Below, piece by piece: positions 1-5,589 of a stretch of 9,021 nt of DNA. The notes beneath the pieces were generated by a model. That model saw nothing but the letters and a program-made list of their open reading frames with translations, did not search any database and was not told where the DNA came from. Origin of the DNA: Solirubrobacteraceae bacterium (GTDB taxonomy: Bacteria; Actinomycetota; Thermoleophilia; Solirubrobacterales; Solirubrobacteraceae); contig JASHQV010000481.1 of the NCBI GenBank assembly GCA_030038955.1, forward strand, positions 1 through 9,021, written 5' to 3'. Position numbers and translations under genes: made by a program. Every line of letters begins with the position of its first letter. Within the stretch, counting starts at the first letter, position 1.

Positions 1-156
1 ACCGATGTCGGCGACGTGACCACGCTCGCCAACCCCGACGTGGTGGAGTCGATCACGGAGCACGTCCAGAGCGCCAAGCGCGCTGCCGGCGAGGTTCCCG
101 ACCTGTCGGCCGAGGCCCAGCACGAGATCAAGACGTTCGGCGCCGACTCCGAGTAG
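1..156 (+). CDS. 3' end of an unrecognised gene (51 codons, 5' truncated by window)
   Basis: Frame 1 is open from the first base to a TAG stop at 154-156. It gives a 51-residue hydrophilic, probably helical C-terminus that begins TDVGDVTTLANPDVVESITE and ends HEIKTFGADSE. Codon third positions are strongly G/C, as in the other genes, which supports real coding. I do not recognise the family; no motif, membrane segment or signal is visible in what remains. A strong hairpin (178-213) starts 22 nt after the stop and probably marks the end of the transcript. Confidence is for being coding, not for any function. Confidence 0.6.
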   Translation, partial: TDVGDVTTLANPDVVESITEHVQSAKRAAGEVPDLSAEAQHEIKTFGADSE

Positions 157-177
157 GAGGCACGCGCCTGCTTTTTT

Positions 178-213
178 GGGGGGCGGCTCAGCCCTGGGGC
201 TGAGCCGCCCCCC
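178..213. terminator. Perfect 16-bp G/C hairpin after the first gene, T-run on the wrong side
   Basis: Arms 178-193 and 198-213 are perfectly complementary (16 bp) around a four-base loop CTGG. It lies 22 nt downstream of the TAG at 154-156, so termination of that gene is the likely role. However, the six T residues (172-177) lie immediately before the hairpin, not after it, and the bases after it (GTCGTGCC) contain no T-run. It is therefore not a textbook intrinsic terminator on either strand; it may act as a U-tract-free terminator, as proposed for actinobacteria, or as an mRNA 3'-end protector. Confidence 0.55.
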
Positions 214-324
214 GTCGTGCCGAGCCTTCGCCACCTGCGGGTCGTGACCCGCACCCGCGTCGTCTAAGCCCGATCGGTCTCTTGAGCCCTGTTTCCGTGG
301 TCGCCGATACCGTTCGTCGGGGAG

Positions 325-347
325 GCGACCATAACCTCGCCGACCCC
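325..347 (+). repeat. 23-nt direct repeat, copy 1
   Basis: This copy begins GCGACCATAACCTCGCC and ends in ACCCC. It matches the copy at 387-409 at 20 of 23 positions, with a start-to-start spacing of 62 bp. Its 3' part (339-346) can pair with 361-368 as an 8-bp stem with a 14-nt loop. A second fold is also possible: 316-325 can pair with 335-344, leaving one mismatch and placing the core CGACCATAA in the loop. Confidence 0.6.
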
Positions 348-386
348 CGGCCTCGCTCATGGGTCGGCCCCAAAACGTGGCCGTGA

Positions 387-409
387 GCGACCATAAGTTC
401 GCCCACCCC
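387..409 (+). repeat. 23-nt direct repeat, copy 2
   Basis: This copy begins GCGACCATAAGTTCGCC and ends in ACCCC. It differs from copy 1 at three bases only. Its last 11 bases (399-409) are the left arm of the intrinsic terminator that ends at 438. In both copies the 3' half therefore serves as the left arm of a possible stem. Confidence 0.6.
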
Positions 410-438
410 TCGGGCAAGAAGGGGGTGGGCGACTTTTT
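399..438 (+). terminator. Intrinsic terminator without an obvious gene (orphan)
   Basis: An 11-bp perfect stem (399-409 with 422-432) with a 12-nt loop is followed, after one C, by five T residues (434-438). This is a good Rho-independent terminator on the plus strand. The nearest upstream plus-strand gene ends at 156 and already has its own hairpin, so this terminator may end a short untranslated transcript starting in roughly 300-330. Confidence 0.6.
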
Positions 439-460
439 GGTCCGTCGGCTGACGGCCTCG

Positions 461-522
461 ACCGCCGTCCTCACGCTTGGACGGCCGTCGTCTGCGCTTG
501 TACGGCCGTCGTCTGCCCGGGG
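461..522 (+). repeat. Three degenerate ~21-nt tandem repeats
   Basis: Units are 461-480, 481-501 and 502-522. Units 2 and 3 share an identical 15-nt core, ACGGCCGTCGTCTGC (481-495 and 502-516). Unit 1 is a diverged, 20-nt version that keeps the CGCTTG end shared with unit 2. The region is non-coding and lies just upstream (plus strand) of the 19-bp hairpin. Function is unknown; slippage or a protein-binding array are possible. Confidence 0.5.
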
Positions 523-535
523 CGCAAACGTAAAA

Positions 536-576
536 GGGGGGCGGGGGCCGTCCAAAATGGACGGCCCCCGCCCCCC
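536..576 (-). terminator. Perfect 19-bp terminator hairpin, probably for the satP-like gene
   Basis: Arms 536-554 and 558-576 are fully complementary (19 bp) with a three-base loop AAA. Read on the minus strand, the stem is followed by TTTT (complement of 532-535), the expected arrangement for an intrinsic terminator of the minus-strand transporter gene that stops at 625. On the plus strand it is followed by GTTT, so weak bidirectional action is possible. Confidence 0.7.
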
Positions 577-587
577 GTTTGTCAGTC

Positions 588-606
588 GCTGACCGACTCG
601 GTCAGC
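588..606. other. 8-bp hairpin in the 3' region of the satP-like transcript
   Basis: 588-595 pairs perfectly with 599-606 around a three-base loop. It lies between the satP-like stop (625) and the larger terminator hairpin at 536-576, with no T-run. It may be an accessory 3'-end structure; chance is possible at this GC content. Confidence 0.35.
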
Positions 607-624
607 TGATCGCGTCCGTCGCCG

Positions 625-1269
625 TCACTCCCCGGGGTCGGGGCGCCCCAGCGGAGGCCGCTGACCCTGCGCTGGCTTCGGCGGGAACACCGGCAGCACG
701 TACCGCTTGTACTGGGCGAACATGATCTCTGCGCAGGACGTGTACAGCGCCGCCGCCGCGGTGACGATTCCGACCCAGCCGCCGAGGTGAATCACGCTCG
801 CGTTGCCACCGGAGTTGCCGATGCCGAGGATGATGAACGTGGCCGTCAGGAGCAAGAACACCAACGAGACCGCTCGCGCTGCCGCGAACGAGCAGAAGAA
901 CATGTAGCCCGTGAAGATCCCCCACGCCCACAGGTACAGCCCGAGTGCGCTGTCCACTGCGGTCCCCGGGATCTTCACCACGTCGAACGACACGAGGAAG
1001 AAGAACGAGATCCAGAACGCGCCGTACGAGCTGAACGCGGTCGCGCCGAACGTGTTGCCGGTCCGGAACTCCCAGATTCCCGCGAGCAGCTGACAGAGCC
1101 CGCCGTAGGCGAGCGCCATCCCGAGCACGACCGGTTCCCCGGCGGAGCCCACCAGGTTCGCGTTGAACATGCTCAGCACTAGCGTCGTGAGGCCGAATCC
1201 GGCCAGCCCCAGCGGTGCCGGGTTGGCGGGGGTCCAAGAGCTACCGCCTGATCCGCCTGATGCTTCCAT
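625..1269 (-). CDS. satP: SatP/AceTr family acetate–succinate-type transporter (GPR1/FUN34/YaaH)
   Basis: A predicted 214-aa inner-membrane protein of the GPR1/FUN34/YaaH family, whose known members move acetate and succinate with protons. The family signature NPAPLG sits at residues 16-21, right before the first helix, and SSYGAFW is at 80-86. About six hydrophobic helices are visible (roughly 19-38, 46-66, 83-97, 108-130, 134-154, 161-182). The length is slightly above the roughly 190 aa typical of bacterial members because of a Ser/Gly-rich N-terminus and a Pro-rich hydrophilic tail (from about 194). The ATG at 1269 was chosen because GGGAGGTG (complement of 1275-1282) lies five bases upstream; a longer frame from 1332 adds an Arg-rich segment with no such site. 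It is transcribed away from the kinase operon and ends at the hairpin 576-536. The family is clear; the substrate is inferred. Confidence 0.88.
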   Translation of the reverse strand: MEASGGSGGSSWTPANPAPLGLAGFGLTTLVLSMFNANLVGSAGEPVVLGMALAYGGLCQLLAGIWEFRTGNTFGATAFSSYGAFWISFFFLVSFDVVKIPGTAVDSALGLYLWAWGIFTGYMFFCSFAAARAVSLVFLLLTATFIILGIGNSGGNASVIHLGGWVGIVTAAAALYTSCAEIMFAQYKRYVLPVFPPKPAQGQRPPLGRPDPGE

Positions 1270-1406
1270 GTACTCACCTCCCTTTGGGCGCCGTCGCCGG
1301 ACGTGGGCACGCCAGCGGCGACGCCGGCTCACAAGGTCGGCGCGCAGGCTAATGCTGTGGACTGAAGACGAGCAGCCCCTGATCGGGCGTCGGCGTCGGT
1401 TGTGCG
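1270..1406. promoter_or_regulatory. Divergent promoter region between satP-like gene and LytS/LytTR operon
   Basis: This 137-nt gap separates two divergent start codons and must hold both promoters. The minus-strand ribosome site GGGAGGTG is at 1282-1275. A TAATGC element at 1350-1355 is a possible -10 for the plus-strand operon, but no convincing -35 is visible. No good Shine-Dalgarno sequence precedes the kinase ATG at 1407. I could not pick out a clear pair of LytTR direct repeats by eye. Confidence 0.35.
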
Positions 1407-2657
1407 ATGAACGGCGGCGAACGCGCGGCGAACGGCGACCGCACGTGGTCCGTGCGCAATATCCTCCGCTCGAAAGTGGAAGAGGTTCTCCTCGGCGTAT
1501 TGGTCGGCTGGGCGGTGATCGCCTCCGTGGTGGCGGGGATCAGACTGCTCCGGCCGCCGCCGGTGGTCTCAACCGAGCGCCGCGCGATGCAGGATGCGCT
1601 GCACGCCGCGACGGTGACGCTGCCGCATCTCCGCCGTGGCCTGTCGACCGATAGCGCCGCCAAGACGATCGGCTACCTGCACGCGCTCAACCAGGCGCTG
1701 GCGGTGGCGCTGACGACCGCCGACGGAGAGGTGCTGGCATTCGACGGAGACGGGGCCGACCATCATCTGCCCGGCGAGCCGCTGGTCGACATCGCTGCCG
1801 CCGGTCGCCGCGATCGGATCCACATCTCATCGCGGATCGCGTGCTCGCACCCGGGCTGCCCGCTGGGGCCGGCGGTGCTCGCCCCGCTGGTCGTGCAGAG
1901 CGAGCGCGTCGGGACGTTTGCAGCCTTGTTCGCGCACGGCCACCGGCTGACGCCCGACGACACCCGCACCGCGACCGAGACCGCGAGTCTCGTCTCGGCA
2001 CAGCTCGAGCTGGCCGAGATGGAGACGCAGGCCGAGCGGCTCGCGCGGGCTGAGCTGCGTGCGCTGCGCGCCCAGATCTCGCCGCACTTCGTGTACAACA
2101 CATTGGCCGCGATCGCCAGCTACATCCACTCCAATCCCGACGAGGCGCGCGAGCTGCTCACCGAGTTCGCGGAGTTCACGCGCTACGCGTTCCGTCGCCA
2201 GAGCCCGTACGTGACGGTCGCCGACGAGCTCGCCTTCGTCGAGAAGTATCTGCGCCTCGAGCACGCGCGCTTTGGCGACAAGCTTGACGTGCGCCTCCAC
2301 GTCTCCCCCGACGTGCTGCAGACGGTGATGCCGATGCTGTCCGTGCAGCCGCTCGTCGAGAACGCGATCCGCCACGGCGTCGAGCGCCGCGGCCAAGGAC
2401 GCATCGAGATTGTCGGCTCCGAGATCGGCACCGACATCGAGCTGCGCGTCTCCGACGACGGTGTCGGCATGGAGGCCGAGCGCCGCGAGGCGATCCTCAA
2501 CGGCAAGAGCGACGGGATCGGGCTGATCAACGTGCAGTCGCGGCTGCGCGCGACGTTCGGCCAGGACTACGGGCTCGAGATCGAATCGGTCGTCGGCGAG
2601 GGCACGACCGTGACGATGACGCTGCCGAAGTTCCGGGCCGGGGTGAGGGCGGCATGA
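1407..2657 (+). CDS. LytS-type sensor histidine kinase (His_kinase family, one membrane helix, GAF-like sensor)
   Basis: A 416-aa sensor kinase of the LytS/YpdA/BtsS class, predicted to phosphorylate the LytTR regulator encoded next. There is one hydrophobic helix at about 28-48, then a cytoplasmic GAF-like domain (about 80-205) containing a Cys pair, C146 and C151, in CSHPGCPLGPAV. A short helical linker (200-222) follows. The phospho-acceptor motif QISPHFVYNTL has His227. The ATPase part has the N-box PLVENAIRHG (Asn319), DDGVGM (351-355 region) and GIGLINV (370-376). The lack of a multi-helix 5TM-LYT domain separates it from true LytS/BtsS; a cytosolic or redox/metabolite signal is inferred. 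Its TGA overlaps the regulator's ATG (ATGA at 2654-2657), implying coupled translation. The ATG at 1407 has no clear ribosome site, so the exact start is less sure. Confidence 0.9.
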   Translation: MNGGERAANGDRTWSVRNILRSKVEEVLLGVLVGWAVIASVVAGIRLLRPPPVVSTERRAMQDALHAATVTLPHLRRGLSTDSAAKTIGYLHALNQALAVALTTADGEVLAFDGDGADHHLPGEPLVDIAAAGRRDRIHISSRIACSHPGCPLGPAVLAPLVVQSERVGTFAALFAHGHRLTPDDTRTATETASLVSAQLELAEMETQAERLARAELRALRAQISPHFVYNTLAAIASYIHSNPDEARELLTEFAEFTRYAFRRQSPYVTVADELAFVEKYLRLEHARFGDKLDVRLHVSPDVLQTVMPMLSVQPLVENAIRHGVERRGQGRIEIVGSEIGTDIELRVSDDGVGMEAERREAILNGKSDGIGLINVQSRLRATFGQDYGLEIESVVGEGTTVTMTLPKFRAGVRAA

Positions 2658-3409
2658 CCGAGCCCGGCCTGCGGGTGCTGGCCGTCGACGACGAGCACCC
2701 GGCGCTCGAGGATCTCGCGCGCATGCTCGAAGGCTCGCCGCGCGTGACCGAGGTGGCGGTCGCGGCCGGCAGCGGCGAAGCCTTGCGGCTGCTCGCCGAC
2801 CACCGGTTCGATGCGATCTTCATCGACGTGCGGATGCCGGACATCGACGGTCTCGAGCTCGCGAGCGTGCTCGACCAGTTTGCCTCGCCGCCGGCGCTCG
2901 TGTTCGTGTCCGCCTACGAGGAGGGCGCGGTTGGGGCCTTCGAGCTCGACCTGCACCCGCTCGACTACCTCAAGAAGCCGGTGTCGCGGGCACGGATCGA
3001 GGAGGCGATCGGCCGCGTGATCCTCGACCGCTCGCCGCAGCCGCCCGTGACCGCGCCCGGTGGCGCCGGCGACACCGAGGAGATCGTCCCGATCGAGCAC
3101 CAGCGAGGCGGCGCGACGCGGCTGGTGCCACGCTCGTCGATCCTGTACGTCAAGGCCGAGGGAGACTACGTGCGGATCGTCACCGACGAGGGCCGCTTCC
3201 TCGTGCGCGGGGCGCTGTCGGAGCTGGAGCGCCGGTGGCTGCCGCATGGCTTCGTGCGCGTCCATCGCAGCTATGTCGCCAACCTTCAGCGTGCCAGCGA
3301 GGTGCGCCCCGAGCTCGGCGGCGGCGCCACGATCGTGATGGCCGATGACAGCGAGATCCCCGTCGCGCGTCGCCAGGTGGCCGAGCTGCGACGGAGGCTG
3401 CGCGCGTGA
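2654..3409 (+). CDS. LytTR-family response regulator
   Basis: A 251-aa DNA-binding response regulator, the partner of the kinase whose gene it overlaps. The receiver domain occupies about 6-122, with the acidic pocket D12/D13, phospho-acceptor D58 in FIDVRMPDIDG, S86 in FVSAYE and K108 in YLKKPV, all key residues present. A Pro/Gly-rich linker (about 127-140) leads to a LytTR domain (about 145-251), recognisable from ILYVKAEGDYVRI, FVRVHRSYVANL and IPVARRQVAELRRRL. LytTR proteins bind short direct repeats and usually activate nearby promoters; related E. coli pairs (BtsSR, YpdAB) control carboxylate transporters. Likely targets here are the operon itself and the divergent satP-like gene. Its TGA overlaps the next gene's GTG (GTGA at 3406-3409). 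Confidence 0.93.
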   Translation: MTEPGLRVLAVDDEHPALEDLARMLEGSPRVTEVAVAAGSGEALRLLADHRFDAIFIDVRMPDIDGLELASVLDQFASPPALVFVSAYEEGAVGAFELDLHPLDYLKKPVSRARIEEAIGRVILDRSPQPPVTAPGGAGDTEEIVPIEHQRGGATRLVPRSSILYVKAEGDYVRIVTDEGRFLVRGALSELERRWLPHGFVRVHRSYVANLQRASEVRPELGGGATIVMADDSEIPVARRQVAELRRRLRA

Positions 3410-3813
3410 GCGGCCACCGGGAGGAGCGGTCGAACCACCACGATCAGCGCTCGAAGGCGGTACGGGGCGAGTCCGCGCACGCCTCCGAGCGCGCTGCGGG
3501 CCGGACGCTGCGACCGCTGCGGCACGAGCTTGCCGAGTCGACTGAGCACGGCGAGATCTATCTGCGGCGGCTGCGCCACGCCCAGCTACAGCTGTCGCTG
3601 CTGGCGCTGACCGCGTTCGGAGCGGTGTTCGGGGTGCTCCCGCTGGCGCTGTACCTGCTGCCACGGCTGCAACGGCTGCAAGTGCTTGACGTGCCGGTCA
3701 CGATCTGGGTGCTGATGGTGCCGTTGTCGCCGGTGTTCATCGCGATCGGCTGGCTGTACAAGCGCCGTGCCGATGCGCTCGACGCCGCCTTCCGCGAGCT
3801 GATCGAGAAGTGA
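3406..3813 (+). CDS. Small two-helix membrane protein, YjcH/DUF485-like partner of the symporter
   Basis: A 135-aa protein with a hydrophilic N-terminal half (1-58, His/Arg/Glu-rich), then two hydrophobic helices at about 60-84 and 96-118, and a short charged tail ending YKRRADALDAAFRELIEK. Size, two-helix hairpin and position directly before an ActP-like symporter match the YjcH/DUF485 proteins encoded with acetate permeases, although the N-terminal extension is longer than in E. coli YjcH (about 104 aa). The family assignment rests on architecture and context, not on a diagnostic motif. The GTG start overlaps the regulator's stop and its own TGA overlaps the symporter's GTG, so production of all three is probably coupled. 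A role in symporter assembly or modulation is inferred. Confidence 0.75.
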   Translation: MSGHREERSNHHDQRSKAVRGESAHASERAAGRTLRPLRHELAESTEHGEIYLRRLRHAQLQLSLLALTAFGAVFGVLPLALYLLPRLQRLQVLDVPVTIWVLMVPLSPVFIAIGWLYKRRADALDAAFRELIEK

Positions 3814-5573
3814 TCGCGCTCGCCGCCGTCGGCGTGGTCACGTTCGGGACGCTCGGGCTCGGCGCCTGGGGCGTGCGCTTCGTGCGCACCACCTCCGATC
3901 TACTGGTCGCCTCGCGAAGCGTGACCGCGTGGTGGAACGCGGCCGCGATCTCCGGCGAGTACCTGTCGGCCGCGAGCTTCCTCGGGCTCGCGGGGCTCGA
4001 GTTCCAGCTCGGCGCGATCGCGATCTGGCAGGCGCTCGGGTTCACGGTCGGCTACCTGGCGCTGCTGCTGTTCGTCGCCGCGCCGCTGCGGCGGTTCGGC
4101 TCGTACACGATCCCGGACTTCGCCGAGGCGCGGCTGCGAAGCCCGGCGCTGCGCATGCCAGCGGCCGCGATCGTGCTGCTGATCGGCGGCTTCTACCTGC
4201 TGCCGCAGCTGAAGGGCGCGGGGCTCGCGCTGGGCGTGGTCGTCGGCGCGCCGTACTGGGTTGGCGTCGTCGTCGTCGGGCTGATCGTGATGATCAACGT
4301 CGCGATCGGCGGCATGCGTGGCATCACCTACGTGCAGGCGTTCCAGTTCTGGCTGAAGCTGTTTGCGATCTCGGTGCCGGCCTGCCTGCTGGTGATCCAT
4401 CTCGGTGGCCTCCCCGGACGCGCGGCCCTGTTCGGACAGCAGATGCCGCGCGCGGGTGCGCACGGCCTCGTGGTCAGGCTGTCCTCGCCCGAGCGCGTGC
4501 AGTTTCCGCTCGCAGGTAGCTTTACCGCCGACGGGCGAACCGTCCACGTGTCGGCTGGCCGCCACGTGACGCTGCCCGCGGGCCGCGTGCAGCTTCCGCC
4601 GCACGGGATCGTGCCGGTCGGCGACGGGATCGTGGCCCAGCGCGGCGATCAGTGGTCGCGGCCGGTGGGCGGCAGCGCCGAGAGCTCGCCGGTGCTGGTG
4701 TACTCGCTGCTGCTCGCGACGTTCCTCGGCACGATGGGGCTGCCGCACGTGCTCGTCCGCTTCTACACGAACCCCGACGGCCACGCGGCGCGGCGCACGA
4801 CCGTGCGCGTGCTCGGCCTGCTGGGGCTGTTCTACGCGTTCCCGATGGTCTATGGCGCGCTCGGGCGGGTGCTGACGCCGCAGCTGTACGTCACCGGCCA
4901 GACCGACGACGTCGTCCTGCGCCTGCCGCAGGCGGCGTGGCCCGGTCCGGTCGGGACGATCCTCGGTGCGCTGTGTGCGGCGGGGGCGTTCGCGGCGTTC
5001 CTGTCGACCTCCTCGGGCCTGCTCGTGTCGATGGCGGGCACGCTCAGTCACGACGTCTGGCCGCGTCTGCGTCGCGAGCGGCGGCCTAGCGTCTCCGTGC
5101 GGCGGCTGCGGTTCCGGCTGGCGGCGATCGCCGCGATGGTCGCTCCGGCGCTGCTGGCGCTGCTGGCGCAGCAGGTCAACATCGCGCTGCTCGTCGGCTG
5201 GGCGTTCGCGATCGCCGCCAGCACCTTCTGCCCGCTGTTCCTGCTGGGGATCTGGTGGACCGGTCTGACCGCTCGCGGCGCCGGCGCCGGCATGGTCACG
5301 GGCGCGGTGCTCGCGACCGGCGCGATCTTCGCCGGGCTGGCGCTCGGCGAGCCCCAGACCGGGCTCGGCGCCGCGCTGCTGTCGGAGCCCGCGCTGGCGA
5401 CCGTGCCGATCGCATTCCTCGTGATGATCGGCGTGTCGCTGTTCGACGTCGAGCGGATCGACGCCTCGGCAGAGATGCTGGCGCTGCATGCACCCGAGGG
5501 CCTCGGCCTGCGTCTCGCCGACGATGATCTCGACCTGGTGCGCGCACCGGCTGCGGCCCGCGTCGGCACGTGA
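3810..5573 (+). CDS. ActP/MctC-like sodium:solute symporter (probable acetate/monocarboxylate permease)
   Basis: A 587-aa polytopic membrane protein of the sodium:solute symporter family (SSS, TC 2.A.21). The ActP-type signature SGEYLSAASFLG is at 48-59, GGMRGITYVQ at 167-176, MGLPHVLVRFYTNPDG at 309-324 and AFLSTSSGLL at 396-405; the last lies where SSS members bind Na+. About 13 helices can be drawn. It is longer than typical ActP (about 550 aa) because of a hydrophilic, probably beta-rich segment at about 203-292 between the sixth and seventh helices. The GTG at 3810 overlaps the previous stop; it leaves almost no sequence before helix 1 and no clear signal peptide. The C-terminal tail (from about 548) is acidic and cytosolic. 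The adjacent sensor/regulator pair and the divergent SatP-like gene support a small carboxylate substrate, but acetate, pyruvate or propionate cannot be told apart. Confidence 0.9.
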   Translation: MIALAAVGVVTFGTLGLGAWGVRFVRTTSDLLVASRSVTAWWNAAAISGEYLSAASFLGLAGLEFQLGAIAIWQALGFTVGYLALLLFVAAPLRRFGSYTIPDFAEARLRSPALRMPAAAIVLLIGGFYLLPQLKGAGLALGVVVGAPYWVGVVVVGLIVMINVAIGGMRGITYVQAFQFWLKLFAISVPACLLVIHLGGLPGRAALFGQQMPRAGAHGLVVRLSSPERVQFPLAGSFTADGRTVHVSAGRHVTLPAGRVQLPPHGIVPVGDGIVAQRGDQWSRPVGGSAESSPVLVYSLLLATFLGTMGLPHVLVRFYTNPDGHAARRTTVRVLGLLGLFYAFPMVYGALGRVLTPQLYVTGQTDDVVLRLPQAAWPGPVGTILGALCAAGAFAAFLSTSSGLLVSMAGTLSHDVWPRLRRERRPSVSVRRLRFRLAAIAAMVAPALLALLAQQVNIALLVGWAFAIAASTFCPLFLLGIWWTGLTARGAGAGMVTGAVLATGAIFAGLALGEPQTGLGAALLSEPALATVPIAFLVMIGVSLFDVERIDASAEMLALHAPEGLGLRLADDDLDLVRAPAAARVGT

Positions 5574-5589
5574 GTGGAAACATGGGGGC

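Larger units (their letters stand above)
157..624. other. Intergenic region of 468 nt: structured, no credible gene
   Basis: No credible coding sequence is seen. The short open frames here (188-406 minus, 359-592 plus) run straight through hairpins and repeats, lack ribosome sites, and encode arginine/proline-rich strings typical of chance frames in GC-rich DNA. The contents are a hairpin at 178-213, two 23-nt direct repeats (325-347 and 387-409), an intrinsic terminator (399-438), a degenerate 21-nt tandem repeat (461-522), a 19-bp hairpin (536-576) and an 8-bp hairpin (588-606). A weak promoter-like pair, TTGAGC (282-287) and GATACC (306-311) with an 18-nt spacer, could start a transcript of about 120 nt ending at the terminator. 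Confidence 0.6.

Noticed and set aside
155..160. AGGAGG right after the first gene's stop, possible ribosome site for a downstream gene
   Set aside because: No ATG, GTG or TTG lies at a usable distance, and a T-run and hairpin follow at once.
359..592. 77-codon plus-strand frame in the intergenic region
   Set aside because: It starts inside one stem, reads through the intrinsic terminator, the 21-nt repeats and the 19-bp hairpin, and has no ribosome site; apparent repeats in its protein are just the DNA tandem repeat.
178..606. CRISPR array or phage attachment site in the repeat-rich intergenic region
   Set aside because: Repeats are two or three short, differing units without regular unique spacers, and there is no nearby cas, integrase or tRNA gene.
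1270..1332. Longer N-terminus for the satP-like gene starting at 1332
   Set aside because: The extra residues are an Arg-rich string unlike the family, whereas the ATG at 1269 has a strong ribosome site five bases upstream.
2567..3664. Open frame (365 codons) on the minus strand opposite the LytTR regulator
   Set aside because: The plus strand encodes intact receiver and LytTR motifs here; the minus frame spans gene boundaries and looks random.
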